DNA from: Thermodesulfobacteriota bacterium
GTDB lineage: Bacteria > Desulfobacterota > GWC2-55-46
Assembly: GCA_030583865.1 (NCBI GenBank)
Contig: CP129479.1
Coordinates: 1,376,744 to 1,440,743, forward strand
Direction of reading: 5' to 3'
DNA length: 64,000 nt
Both the position numbers and the translations under genes were made by a program. The notes under the pieces are model-generated. The model searched no databases, was not told where the DNA came from, and saw nothing but the letters and a program-made list of their open reading frames with translations. This document shows, piece after piece, positions 26,387-35,310 of this stretch; position 1 is the first letter of the stretch, and each line of letters opens with the position of its first letter.

Positions 26387-28011
26387 CAGGGGTTACCGTC
26401 ACCCGCAGGCTCGGCCTGGCTTTTTACCTCCCTGACGGAGAGGCCGATCTTGTTGTCCTCGGGGTCCACGTTAAGGACCTCGACCTCGACGATGTCGCCC
26501 TCCTTTATGTCCGCGCCGCGCTTTTTGCCGCGGCTCAATTCCGATACGTGCACCAGCCCTTCGAGCCCGGCCTCGAGCTCGACGAAGGCGCCGAAGTCGG
26601 CCACACTCGTCACTTTGCCGTCCACGATCATGCCAGGCTTGTAGCGCTCCTCAACGCCCTGCCAGGGGTTTTTCTCAAGCAGCTTGGTCGAGAGGGAGAA
26701 CCTTCTGTTGGCGGCGTCTATGTTGAGCACCACTGCCTCGACCTCCTGCCCCTTCCTGAATAGCTCCGAGGGGTGCTTCACCTTTTTCCAGGAGAGGTCC
26801 GATATATGGACGAGGCCGTCGATGCCCTCCTCTATGCCGATGAAAACGCCGAAGTCGGTTATGTTCTTGACGACACCCGAGACCCTGGAGCCCTTGGGAT
26901 AGCGCCCCTCGGCCTCTATCCACGGGTTGGACTCGGTCTGCTTCATTCCGAGGGATATCCGTTTGCTCGCGGGGTCCAGGTCGATCACTTCCACCTCGAC
27001 CCTGTCCCCTACCTTGACCTTCTGGGAGGGGTGCTTGAGCTTGGTCCATGACATCTCGGAGATGTGCACCAGGCCCTCGAGCCCCGGCTCGAGCTCTACG
27101 AAGGCGCCGTAGTCGGTGATGTTGACGACGGTCCCGGTGGTCCGGGTGCCGGGCGTGAACTTCTCCCCCGCCTTTATCCAGGGATCCTCGACCGTCTGCT
27201 TCATGCCGAGGGATATCTTGTTCTCCTCCCTGTTGAACTTCAAGACCATCACCTTAACGGTGTCGCCGATCTTCAGGAGCTGCGAAGGGTGGGTGACCTT
27301 GCCCCAGGACAGGTCCGTAAGGTGCACGAGCCCGTCTATGCCTCCGAGGTCGATGAATGCGCCGTAATCGGTAATGTTCTTTACGGTCCCCTCCACGGTC
27401 GCGCCCTCGGCAAGGGTCTCTAGGGTGGTCTTCCGGAGGACCTCCCTCTCCTCTTCCAGGAGCACCCTCCTTGAGACGATGACGTTGTTTTTGCGCCTGT
27501 TATATTTGAGTATCCTGAACTTGAACCTCTGGCCTATGAGCTTGTCCGGGTTCCTTACAGGCTTAAGGTCTACCTGTGAGCCCGGCAGAAACGCCGTAAC
27601 CCCTTCTATGTCCGCGTAAAAGCCGCCTTTTATCCGCTGGGAGATGGTGCCTTCCATGGGCTCGCTCTTTTCGCAGGCCTCGACTATCCTGTCCCAGACC
27701 TTGAAATGATCGGCTTTTGCCTTGGAGAGGCGGACGATGCCGTTCTCGTCCTCGCGCCTTTCGATAAGCACGGCGACCTCGTCCCCGACCTTGATGGTGG
27801 GCTGCCCGTCCTTGTCAAGGAACTCCCGCAGCGGCACCTGCCCCTCGGACTTGTACCCGATGTCTATCATGACCGAGTCCTGGGTTATCTGGACGACCCT
27901 GCCCTTGGCGATGTCACCTTCCTGGAGCTCCTTGAGCCGGCTTTCGAAAAGCTCCTCGAAATCCGACCTGGAAGTATCACCCGCGCGGGATTTTTCCTCT
28001 CTCCCTATCAT
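26386..28011 (-). CDS. rpsA: 30S ribosomal protein S1
   Basis: Brings mRNA to the 30S subunit. The 541-residue protein has six S1 (OB-fold) repeats; repeats three to six are very regular and each contains a G(L)VHISDLSW-like segment (DGLVHLTDLSWGKVTHPSQ, EGLVHISEMSWTKLKHPSQ, DGLVHISDLSWKKVKHPSE, EGLVHVSELSRGKK). The first two repeats are more divergent, as expected, because they dock on the ribosome. It follows ispH. A separate promoter candidate sits in the 71-bp gap, which would allow higher expression than the aromatic genes upstream. Confidence 0.97.
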   Translation of the reverse strand: MIGREEKSRAGDTSRSDFEELFESRLKELQEGDIAKGRVVQITQDSVMIDIGYKSEGQVPLREFLDKDGQPTIKVGDEVAVLIERREDENGIVRLSKAKADHFKVWDRIVEACEKSEPMEGTISQRIKGGFYADIEGVTAFLPGSQVDLKPVRNPDKLIGQRFKFRILKYNRRKNNVIVSRRVLLEEEREVLRKTTLETLAEGATVEGTVKNITDYGAFIDLGGIDGLVHLTDLSWGKVTHPSQLLKIGDTVKVMVLKFNREENKISLGMKQTVEDPWIKAGEKFTPGTRTTGTVVNITDYGAFVELEPGLEGLVHISEMSWTKLKHPSQKVKVGDRVEVEVIDLDPASKRISLGMKQTESNPWIEAEGRYPKGSRVSGVVKNITDFGVFIGIEEGIDGLVHISDLSWKKVKHPSELFRKGQEVEAVVLNIDAANRRFSLSTKLLEKNPWQGVEERYKPGMIVDGKVTSVADFGAFVELEAGLEGLVHVSELSRGKKRGADIKEGDIVEVEVLNVDPEDNKIGLSVREVKSQAEPAGDGNP

Positions 28012-28052
28012 TTAGATGCCGATCCTCCCCCGTTCTTATTCTTTGAATAAAA

Positions 28053-28081
28053 ACCATATCATACAGCGTTTCAAAGTGCAA
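28053..28081 (-). promoter_or_regulatory. Candidate internal promoter of rpsA
   Basis: TTGCAC (28076-28081), 17-bp spacer and TATGGT (28053-28058) on the minus strand in the ispH-rpsA gap. A GGGGGAGG lies 12 bases before the rpsA ATG. Confidence 0.45.
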
Positions 28082-28082
28082 A

Positions 28083-28931
28083 TCATTTCGAAGAAATCTC
28101 CTTCATGCGCAAAACCACCGCCTCTATCAGCCACTCGGGGGTCGAGGCCCCGGAAGTGACCCCTGCGCGCCGTTTTCCATCGAACCATTCGGGGCACAAT
28201 TCGGAAGCCGTCTCGATATGATAGGTCTCGGGCCGTATGGCCCTGCAGACCTCGGCAAGCCTCCTCGTATTGGCGCTGTTCTTTCCGCCCACGACCACCA
28301 TGACGTCTACCTCCCTGGCGAGCGCGGCGCTTTCGGTCTGCCTGGTCGAGGTGGCGTTACATATGGTGTTGAACACCTTCAGTTCCGAAGCCTTGTGTAA
28401 ACAAAAACTGACAATCTCTTCAAGCTTTTCCATCCGGAGCGTCGTCTGCGCGACTATGCCGAGCTTTGAAACCCTCGGCATTTCCACGAGCTCGGCTATG
28501 CCGCTTACGACCCGCACCTTGTTGTCGCCGTAGCTCATGAGCCCCTTGACCTCAGGATGGTCCTTTTCACCGGCCACGATGACCTGATAGCCTTCTTCGG
28601 TAAGGCGGGAGACCAGCTCCTGGGCGGTCTTGACAAAGGGGCAGGTTGCGTCAACGATATCGAGCCCCTTTTCCCTCGCCTCCCTGTATTCCTCGAAGGT
28701 CACGCCGTGGGACCTTATGATGACAGTCCCCGAGCCTATCTCCGAAAGGTCGTTTTTCGCATAGACCCTGGACTCTTCCAGCATCTTTACGACCTGGGGG
28801 TTGTGGATTATCGGGCCCAGCGTATGTATGCCGTCCCCCTTTTTCTCGTCAGAGGCGCATTTGCCGGCCATGTTTATGGCCCTCTTTACGCCGAAGCAGA
28901 AACCCGACGATTTAGCTACGAGTATCTCCAA
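28083..28931 (-). CDS. ispH: 4-hydroxy-3-methylbut-2-enyl diphosphate reductase IspH (LytB)
   Basis: Last enzyme of the methylerythritol-phosphate isoprenoid route, making IPP and DMAPP. The three cysteines that bind the iron-sulfur cluster are Cys12 (GFCFGVKRAI), Cys97 (DATCPFV) and Cys191 (NTICNATSTRQ). Other conserved pieces are LGPIIHNPQVV and IIRSHGV. The 282 residues are normal. It overlaps cmk by 20 bp, which suggests coupled translation. The cmk-ispH-rpsA order is widespread in deltaproteobacteria and clostridia. Confidence 0.97.
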   Translation of the reverse strand: MEILVAKSSGFCFGVKRAINMAGKCASDEKKGDGIHTLGPIIHNPQVVKMLEESRVYAKNDLSEIGSGTVIIRSHGVTFEEYREAREKGLDIVDATCPFVKTAQELVSRLTEEGYQVIVAGEKDHPEVKGLMSYGDNKVRVVSGIAELVEMPRVSKLGIVAQTTLRMEKLEEIVSFCLHKASELKVFNTICNATSTRQTESAALAREVDVMVVVGGKNSANTRRLAEVCRAIRPETYHIETASELCPEWFDGKRRAGVTSGASTPEWLIEAVVLRMKEISSK

Positions 28932-29595
28932 CCTTCAACCTTTCATTTATTATGCTTACGACCTGTTTCACGACCTCTTCAATGCCCATTGCGCCGGTAT
29001 CGACCATTACGGCATCGTCAGCCATCTTGAGGGGCGAGACCGCACGTTCGGTGTCGCGCCTGTCCCTCTCCTCGAGTTCCCTTCCGACTTCCCCTGTTGC
29101 TTTAGCGCCTTTTTCGACGAGTTCGAGGCGGCGCCTCTCTGCCCGTATCTCAGGGGAGGCGTCGAGGAATATCTTTACGTCCGCGTCCGGGAATACGGCG
29201 GTGCCGATGTCCCTTCCTTCCATTACGACCCGGCCAGCCTCGCCGACGCCCCTCTGAAAGGCCACAAGGAATTCGCGCACCGACTTTTTCACTGACACCC
29301 TGGAGGCCAGCTCCCCAGCCTCCTGCGTCCAGAGCCTCTCTGTATAATCGACCCCGTCGACCGCCACCCTGCCGCTCCCGGCATCGTACCTGAAATCGAT
29401 GCCGGTGCAGAATTCCTTCAAGACCGCGTCGCTCGAAAGGTCGACCCACGACTCCTTTGCCGCGAGCGCGAACGCCCGGTACATGGCGCCGGTATTGACG
29501 TAAGTAAAGCCGAGCTTCTCGGCGACCTTCTTCGATACAGTCGTCTTCCCGACCCCGCCCGGGCCGTCTATGGCTATGACCGGCCCCCTCTTCAT
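28912..29595 (-). CDS. cmk: Cytidylate kinase
   Basis: Phosphorylates CMP and dCMP with ATP. It has an N-terminal P-loop GPGGVGKTT (11-19), the CMP-binding YVNTGAMYRA (32-41), GRDIGTAVFPDADVKIFLDA (about 127-146) and a lid region with ERDRRDTERAVSPLK. The protein is complete at 227 residues. Its ATG overlaps the aroA stop as ATGA. Confidence 0.97.
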   Translation of the reverse strand: MKRGPVIAIDGPGGVGKTTVSKKVAEKLGFTYVNTGAMYRAFALAAKESWVDLSSDAVLKEFCTGIDFRYDAGSGRVAVDGVDYTERLWTQEAGELASRVSVKKSVREFLVAFQRGVGEAGRVVMEGRDIGTAVFPDADVKIFLDASPEIRAERRRLELVEKGAKATGEVGRELEERDRRDTERAVSPLKMADDAVMVDTGAMGIEEVVKQVVSIINERLKVGDTRS

Positions 29596-30911
29596 CCGAC
29601 CCTCGTCTTTCCGAGGAGCCCGAAGAATCCCGGGAAGGAGACGTCCACGCTCCCGGCCCCCTCGATATTCACGCCCTCCTCCGTCATGAGGGCGGCTATA
29701 GCCATTGCCATCGCTATCCGGTGGTCCCCCCTGCTCTTTATCGAGCCTCCCCTGGCCCTCTTCCCGCCAGTGCCCTCGATTATCATGCCGTCTTCGGTCT
29801 CGGTATTACGGACGCCGATGGCCGAGAGGCACTCGGACATGGCGGCTATCCTGTCGCTCTCCTTGACCCTGAGCTCTGCCGCGCCGCTTATCCTTGTCGT
29901 GCCGTCCGCGAATGCCGCGGCAACGCACAATATCGGGAACTCGTCTATCGCGGGGAGGAGTTCAGGCCCGGTTATATCAACTCCTCGGAGGCGCGAGCCC
30001 CTGACAAGGATATTCCCCACCGGCTCGCCGGATGCAACGCTTCCGGCGTCCACCTCTATCGAGCCGCCCATCCTTCTGAGGATATCTATAATTCCGACCC
30101 TGGTGGGGTTTACGCCGACCTGGCGGATAAGGAGTTCCGATTCCGGCGCGAGAGTTGCTCCTGTCAGAAAGAATGCGGCTGACGAGATGTCCCCGGGTAC
30201 AATTATTTTACACCCCTTAAGGCGGTTTGTCGACTTGAGGGAAATAGCGTTGCCGGAGCTCCTTACGTCAGCGCCGAAGAGCTCGAGCATCCTCTCGGTA
30301 TGGTCGCGGCTCTTCTCCGGCTCTTCGATAACGGTCTCGCCGTCTGCGGAAAGCCCGGCCAGGAGGAGCGCCGACTTAAGCTGCGCGCTCGCGACTGGCG
30401 TCCTGTATTCTATGCCCTTAAGCCTCCTGCCTGATACGGCTACAGGAAGAAGGCCGCCGTCATTTCTGCCTGCAATCGACGCGCCCATTTTGCGGAGCGG
30501 GTCGACTACCCTCTTCATGGGCCGCTTCCTGAGCGACGCGTCGCCGGTTATGGCTGAAAAGAAGGGCCTGCCCGCAAGCAGCCCCAGGATGAGCCTCGTT
30601 GTGGTACCCGAGTTCCCGGCGTTTATGACGTCATCGGGCTCCGAGAGGCCGTCGAGCCCCCTGCCGGTAACGCTTACCCTTCCGCCGTCCCTCGCTATAT
30701 TGACGCCCATGAGCCGGAAGGCCTCGATGGTCGAGAGGTTGTCCTCGCCCTCGAGGAAACCCTCTATCTCGGTCAAGCCTTCGGCTATGGACCCGAGTAT
30801 GACGGCCCTGTGGGATATTGACTTGTCGCCTGGAACCGATATCTCGCCCCTCAGGCCGCTGCCCGGGAGCGCTCGCTCGGTCCCGGAGAATATGTCCTTT
30901 GCCTGTATCAC
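29592..30911 (-). CDS. aroA: 3-phosphoshikimate 1-carboxyvinyltransferase (EPSP synthase)
   Basis: Joins shikimate-3-phosphate and phosphoenolpyruvate in the chorismate pathway. Family motifs are GDKSISHRAVILG near residue 28, GNSGTTTRLILGLLAG with the PEP/glyphosate-site loop, SAQLKSALLLAGL, and ELRVKESDRIAAM near the C-terminus. The start is GTG at 30911, overlapping the tyrA stop as GTGA, with CAGGAG seven bases upstream; 439 residues result. The reading frame is open further upstream, but that part is the tyrA gene in another frame and looks like no EPSP synthase. The LAGR PFF context in place of the class I GNAGTAMRPL loop suggests class II. Confidence 0.95.
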   Translation of the reverse strand: MIQAKDIFSGTERALPGSGLRGEISVPGDKSISHRAVILGSIAEGLTEIEGFLEGEDNLSTIEAFRLMGVNIARDGGRVSVTGRGLDGLSEPDDVINAGNSGTTTRLILGLLAGRPFFSAITGDASLRKRPMKRVVDPLRKMGASIAGRNDGGLLPVAVSGRRLKGIEYRTPVASAQLKSALLLAGLSADGETVIEEPEKSRDHTERMLELFGADVRSSGNAISLKSTNRLKGCKIIVPGDISSAAFFLTGATLAPESELLIRQVGVNPTRVGIIDILRRMGGSIEVDAGSVASGEPVGNILVRGSRLRGVDITGPELLPAIDEFPILCVAAAFADGTTRISGAAELRVKESDRIAAMSECLSAIGVRNTETEDGMIIEGTGGKRARGGSIKSRGDHRIAMAMAIAALMTEEGVNIEGAGSVDVSFPGFFGLLGKTRVG

Positions 30912-31801
30912 TCCTTTTCTCCTGTCAAGGCGCCCTTTACGAGGGAGTCCCTGATCCCCTTGGCCCTCTCGAACTCGGCCCTGAGGTTCTTCTGGTCGCC
31001 CTTCTCGATGAGGGCACGCAGGGTCGCGAGCCTGCCGGTGAAGCCGTCTATGGCCTTCAGTATCTCCGCCCGGTTCATGGCGCATATGTCGCTCCACATC
31101 TCCGGGGAGCTCGATGCTATCCTGGTAAAGTCCTTGAACCCGCCCGCCGAGTAGCTTATTACGTCCGCGCCGGACGCTTCGTCCATGTCAGCGACCGCGT
31201 TCACGAGCGTGTAGGCTATCATGTGCGGGAGATGGCTTACGGCGGCGAATATCATGTCATGGACGAGCGCGTCCATGACGACTACCGTCGAGCCCGCCGC
31301 CTCCCACACGGCCTTTACTTTCTCGAGGGCTTCCCTGTCGGTCTCAGGCACGGGGGTTAGGATGCACCTCCTGTCGGCATACAGTTCCGGGAAGGCGGCC
31401 TCGACGCCGGAGTGCTCTGTCCCGGCTATGGGATGGCCTGGCACGAAATGCACGCCTTTCGGCATGAAGGGCGCGACCTCCCTGATTACGGCGCCCTTTA
31501 CGCTCCCCGCATCGGTGACTATGCAGCCGGCCTCGAGCCCCGGAGCCGCGTTCCTGACCGTCTCTGCTATCTTCAATACCGGGACCGCGACGAGCACGAG
31601 CCCGGCGCCCCTTACGCCTTCAACGGGGTCGGTAGTGAACGAGTCCACTACCCCGAGCCGTTTGGCCGCCTCGAGGTTCTTAAGGCCCCGCCCTATGCCG
31701 ACTATCTCGGAGGCTATGCCCTTTTGCCTCAAGACCATGGCAAGGGAGCCGCCGATGAGCCCGACGCCGATGACGGCAACCTTTTTAAAATGGAGAGCCA
31801 T
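30908..31801 (-). CDS. tyrA: Prephenate dehydrogenase
   Basis: Converts prephenate to 4-hydroxyphenylpyruvate for tyrosine. The NAD(P)-binding GVGLIGGSLA is at residues 12-21. The prephenate-site segments PGHPIAGTEHSG (about 121-132) and SHLPHMIAY (about 190-198) are intact. At 297 residues there is no chorismate mutase or ACT domain, so feedback control must come from elsewhere; the mutase activity is supplied by PheA in the same operon. Confidence 0.95.
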   Translation of the reverse strand: MALHFKKVAVIGVGLIGGSLAMVLRQKGIASEIVGIGRGLKNLEAAKRLGVVDSFTTDPVEGVRGAGLVLVAVPVLKIAETVRNAAPGLEAGCIVTDAGSVKGAVIREVAPFMPKGVHFVPGHPIAGTEHSGVEAAFPELYADRRCILTPVPETDREALEKVKAVWEAAGSTVVVMDALVHDMIFAAVSHLPHMIAYTLVNAVADMDEASGADVISYSAGGFKDFTRIASSSPEMWSDICAMNRAEILKAIDGFTGRLATLRALIEKGDQKNLRAEFERAKGIRDSLVKGALTGEKE

Positions 31802-31819
31802 GATTGAACCCCTGCAAAT

Positions 31820-31922
31820 CCAAAGAGCGCCCGGCGAAATCAGGCCTTTGCCTTCCGTGGCGCTCTTTGGCTTCTAAGATTTTTATAAGGAAGGAAGCTG
31901 GGGCGCCGGCCCCTTACGCTTC
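31820..31922 (-). other. Two hairpins between aroF and tyrA
   Basis: The first hairpin (31894-31922), four bases past the aroF stop, pairs GAAGC with GCTTC and GGGGC with GCCCC but lacks a U-tract. The second (31820-31870) has a perfect 12-bp stem, CCAAAGAGCGCC with GGCGCTCTTTGG, enclosing 27 bases with further internal pairing. It sits 18 bp before the tyrA ATG. They could stabilise mRNA ends or attenuate; no known riboswitch class was recognised. Confidence 0.6.
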
Positions 31923-31925
31923 AGC

Positions 31926-32939
31926 TTAGAGTGTCCTTCCCACCGCGACCGCTACTTTTCTCAGGTCGTCCATGAGGAGGGCGAACTTGCTGGGCTTAAG
32001 CGACTGGGCGCCGTCGCAGAGCGCGTTCTCGGGGTCGGTGTGGACCTCTATCATGAGGCCGTCGGCGCCGACGGCGACCGCCGCCTTGGCGAGCGGGGCC
32101 ACGAGCCCCCACCTGCCGGCCCCGTGGCTCGGGTCTATGAAGACCGGGAGGTGTGTTTCCTCCTTCAATACGGGAACGGCGCTCAAGTCCAGCGTGTTCC
32201 TTGTCGAGGTCTCGAAGGTCCTTATGCCGCGCTCGCAGAGTATTATCTGGGTGTTGCCCTGAGAGGCTATGTACTCGGCGGACATGAGGAACTCTTTTAT
32301 CGTAGCGGAAAGGCCCCTTTTGAGTAGCACGGGCTTCTTGGCCCTTCCCACCTCTGTGAGGAGCCGGAAGTTCTGCATGTTCCGCGCGCCTATCTGCACT
32401 ATGTCCACGTATTCGCAGAGCAGCTCTGTGTCCCTCGGGTCCATGAGCTCGCTTATTATGGGAAGCCCGGTCTTCTTCTTGGCCTCGGCCAGGAGCTTCA
32501 AGCCGTCCGCGCCCAGTCCCTGGAAGTCGTACGGCGACGTCCTGGGCTTGAAGGCGCCGCCCCTGAGTATCCTGGCGCCCGCGGCCTGGACCGCGGTTGC
32601 GCAGTTCACTATGGAGTCTATGCTCTCGACGCTGCACGGTCCGGCAATGACCTGGAGCTCCGTATCGCCTATCTTCACGCCGCTTACGTCTATGACCGTG
32701 CCTTCCTTGCTGAACTCGCGGCTTACGAGCTTGTAGGGCTTCAATATCGGCATCACGCTCTCGACCCCGGGAAGGGCCTCGAGGGAGATGCCGGCAAGGA
32801 GCGCCTCGTCGCCTATGGCGCCTATAATGGTCCTCTCCTTGCCCTTTGATATGTGGACCGAGAGGCCGGCCCCCTTTATCTTCTCGACCACGTGCTCGAC
32901 GGTGTCCTCTGCAGCGTCTTTCTTAAGAACGATTATCAT
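31926..32939 (-). CDS. aroF: 3-deoxy-7-phosphoheptulonate (DAHP) synthase, Thermotoga-like type
   Basis: First step of the shikimate pathway: phosphoenolpyruvate plus erythrose-4-phosphate. A ferredoxin-like regulatory domain (about 1-70, [20 protein letters not shown] and [16 protein letters not shown]) precedes the barrel, which shows [46 protein letters not shown] and DPSHGAGRW. The N-terminal domain usually carries tyrosine or phenylalanine feedback inhibition. The ATG at 32939 is preferred over one five codons upstream because it matches the family start and has GGGGGA at a suitable distance. The gene lies 27 bp after hisC. Confidence 0.94.
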   Translation of the reverse strand: MIIVLKKDAAEDTVEHVVEKIKGAGLSVHISKGKERTIIGAIGDEALLAGISLEALPGVESVMPILKPYKLVSREFSKEGTVIDVSGVKIGDTELQVIAGPCSVESIDSIVNCATAVQAAGARILRGGAFKPRTSPYDFQGLGADGLKLLAEAKKKTGLPIISELMDPRDTELLCEYVDIVQIGARNMQNFRLLTEVGRAKKPVLLKRGLSATIKEFLMSAEYIASQGNTQIILCERGIRTFETSTRNTLDLSAVPVLKEETHLPVFIDPSHGAGRWGLVAPLAKAAVAVGADGLMIEVHTDPENALCDGAQSLKPSKFALLMDDLRKVAVAVGRTL

Positions 32940-32966
32940 AGCGAATTCCCCCATGCATTTATGCGC

Positions 32967-34064
32967 CTAACGGCGGACTGCTTCCCTGAACGCACCAAGA
33001 AATCTCATGTTCTCCTCGGGAAGGCCCACTGTTATCCGTATGTATTCAGGCATGCCGTAGCTTGCCATCGGCCTCACGATGACGCCCTTCCTTAAAAGCG
33101 ACTCATAGACGCCCTTCCCGTCGCCGACCTTAACGAGGAAGAAGTTAGCCTCGGTGTCAACGCATTCGTAGCCCATGCCCCGGAGCTCGCCCATGAGGAG
33201 CCGGAGCCCCAGCGCGTTATTCTCCCTCGTTTTTTCGAGGTGCTCGCGGTCGTCGAGCGCGGCGATGGCGGCGACCTGCGCCAGCGTGTTTACGTTGAAG
33301 GGCTGGCGCACCCTGTCCATGAATCCGATCAGCTCCGGGTGCGCGACCCCGTAGCCAATCCTGAGGCCCGCAAGGCCGTATATCTTGGAGAAGGTGCGGA
33401 GCATCACGACGGCGCGCCCTTCGTTTATGTATGAGAGCGTGTCAGGGAAGTCCTTGCCCATCACGAACTCGTAATAGGCCTCGTCGACGCAGACGATTAC
33501 GCCATCGGGCACTTTCCCCATGAACTCGGCGAACTCTGCGCCGGTGACCATCGTCCCTGTGGGGTTATTCGGGTTCGCGATGAAGACGAGCCTCGTTTTA
33601 TTCGTTATGGCGGCGGCCATCGCCTTGAGGTCGTGCCTCATCTCCTTAAGCGGCACAGGCCTTGCCACTCCCCCCGCGGCTTTTATGGCTATGGGGTAGA
33701 CCGCGAAAGAGGGCTCTCCCATGACGGCCTCGTCGCCGGGCCTCAGGAAAGCGCGGATAAGAAGCTCGATTATCTCGTTCGAGCCGTTCCCGAAGGTCAT
33801 CATCTCGCCGGATACGCCGAGCATGGACGAGAGTTTTTCCTTGAGGTAATAGCAGGAGCCGTCCGGGTACCTGTGGAGCCCGGCAAGCGCCCCGGCAGCC
33901 GCCTCGATCGCCTTTTTTGAAGGGCCGAGCGGGTTCTCGTTAGAGGCGAGCTTTATCGAGCCCTTTATGCCCAGTTCGCGCTCGAGCTCCTCAATGGGCT
34001 TGCCCGGAGGATACGGGACGAGCGAGCTTATGTTCCGAGGGACCTGTAAGTTGAGTTTCCGCAT
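32967..34064 (-). CDS. hisC: Histidinol-phosphate aminotransferase (or aromatic aminotransferase)
   Basis: PLP enzyme of fold type I, 365 residues. Visible motifs are SNENPLGPS (40-48), the ANPNNPTGT segment, the DEAYYEFV segment, and the PLP lysine in RTFSKIYGLAGLRIGYG. HisC-like enzymes often also transaminate prephenate, phenylpyruvate or hydroxyphenylpyruvate. Because it sits between pheA and aroF, with no other his gene in the window, its main job here may be the last step of phenylalanine and tyrosine synthesis. Confidence 0.92.
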   Translation of the reverse strand: MRKLNLQVPRNISSLVPYPPGKPIEELERELGIKGSIKLASNENPLGPSKKAIEAAAGALAGLHRYPDGSCYYLKEKLSSMLGVSGEMMTFGNGSNEIIELLIRAFLRPGDEAVMGEPSFAVYPIAIKAAGGVARPVPLKEMRHDLKAMAAAITNKTRLVFIANPNNPTGTMVTGAEFAEFMGKVPDGVIVCVDEAYYEFVMGKDFPDTLSYINEGRAVVMLRTFSKIYGLAGLRIGYGVAHPELIGFMDRVRQPFNVNTLAQVAAIAALDDREHLEKTRENNALGLRLLMGELRGMGYECVDTEANFFLVKVGDGKGVYESLLRKGVIVRPMASYGMPEYIRITVGLPEENMRFLGAFREAVRR

Positions 34065-34110
34065 GTCGGTTAAAGAGCTCAGCAGTGGCCTCCGTTTTAT
34101 TTTCTGGCGT

Positions 34111-35193
34111 TCACGACAGCTGCGATTTCGGGTACGAGCCGAGCGTTTTAAGGAACGAGCACGACTTCTCGAGCTCGGCTATGGCGTCCCTCACCGGCTC
34201 GTCGGATATGTGGCCGTCGAGGTCCACGAAGAAGACGTATTCCCAGGCCTTTGTCTTGAGGGGCCGGGACTCGATCTTCGTGAGATTAATGCCTCTTGAC
34301 GCGAAAGGCTTTAGCATCGTGTAGAGGGCCCCTGGCGCGTCTTTTATGGCGAACATGATGGATGTCTTGTCCCGCCCGGTCTTCCTTGCGAAATTTTTGC
34401 CTATTACGAGGAAGCGGGTGAAGTTGTTCGGGCTGTCCTCGATGTTCTTTTCTATTACACGGAGGTCGTAGAGGCTTGCGGCGGCGATGGACGCCACTGC
34501 CGCGGTCGAAGGGTCCTCCGCGGCCATCTTGGCCGCAAGCGCGGTCGATGAGACGTCGAAGACCAGGGCGTTCGGGAGATTACCCTTGACCCAGTTCTTG
34601 CACTGCGCTATCGCGTGCGGGTGAGAGCATATCTTGGCTATGTCGGATATCTTCCCGGATTTATTGAGGAGCGCAAGGGAAATCTCGAGCATCACTTCCG
34701 CGTATATCTTGAGGTTGGAGCCCACGAACATGTCGAGGGTGTGGCTTACTACACCCTCGGTCGAGTTCTCGATGGGCACGACCCCGAAGACTGCCCTTCC
34801 CTTTTCCACGTCCTCGAAGACGTCGGCTATGTCCTTTTTCGGGATGAACTCGCCGGAGAGGCCGAAGTGCTGTATGCAGGCCTGGTGCGTGAAGGTGGCG
34901 ACAGGCCCGAGGAAGGCCACCCTGAGCGGCTTCTCAAGCGAGAGGGACGCGCTCATTATCTCCCTGAATACGTTCTTTATGGCCTGTTCTGGGAGAGGGC
35001 CGGTGTTCCTTTCCATGAGCTTTCTGAGGACTTCCTGCTCCCTTTCAGGCACGTAGAAGTCTTTGCCCTCGCGCTCCTTGAGCTTGCCGACCTCGATGAC
35101 AAAACCCGCTCTCCTGTTAAGAAGCGCGAGTATTTCGAGGTCTACGGCGTCTATTTCGTCCCTAAGTTCCTTTATGCTTTTGGTTACAGGCAT
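34111..35193 (-). CDS. pheA: Chorismate mutase / prephenate dehydratase (P-protein)
   Basis: Makes phenylpyruvate from chorismate. The N-terminal chorismate mutase (about 6-88) begins ELRDEIDAVDLEILALLNRR. The prephenate dehydratase domain (about 90-270) has VAFLGPVATFTHQA, PIENSTEGVVSHTLD and the catalytic NFTRFLVIG. The C-terminal ACT domain (about 283-355) has GALYTMLKPFASRGINLTKIESRP, the usual phenylalanine-binding site for feedback inhibition. It is the first gene of the aromatic operon. The 117-bp gap before it has a weak promoter match (TTGATT, 17 bp, TACGCT) and no leader peptide that I can see. Confidence 0.96.
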   Translation of the reverse strand: MPVTKSIKELRDEIDAVDLEILALLNRRAGFVIEVGKLKEREGKDFYVPEREQEVLRKLMERNTGPLPEQAIKNVFREIMSASLSLEKPLRVAFLGPVATFTHQACIQHFGLSGEFIPKKDIADVFEDVEKGRAVFGVVPIENSTEGVVSHTLDMFVGSNLKIYAEVMLEISLALLNKSGKISDIAKICSHPHAIAQCKNWVKGNLPNALVFDVSSTALAAKMAAEDPSTAAVASIAAASLYDLRVIEKNIEDSPNNFTRFLVIGKNFARKTGRDKTSIMFAIKDAPGALYTMLKPFASRGINLTKIESRPLKTKAWEYVFFVDLDGHISDEPVRDAIAELEKSCSFLKTLGSYPKSQLS

Positions 35194-35310
35194 ATATATT
35201 TGAAATTCCTGAATTTTAAGAGGATAGCGTAATGTATTCCCTGCAAAAAATCAAATATTATTTATTTTTCCACCGCGCTCTGATCGGCCCTGCCGCCGAC
35301 CAGCCAGCCG

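Noticed and set aside
30912-31097. N-terminal extension of AroA by 62 residues
   Set aside because: It is the tyrA gene read in another frame; the GTG at 30911 has a proper ribosome site and a GTGA overlap.
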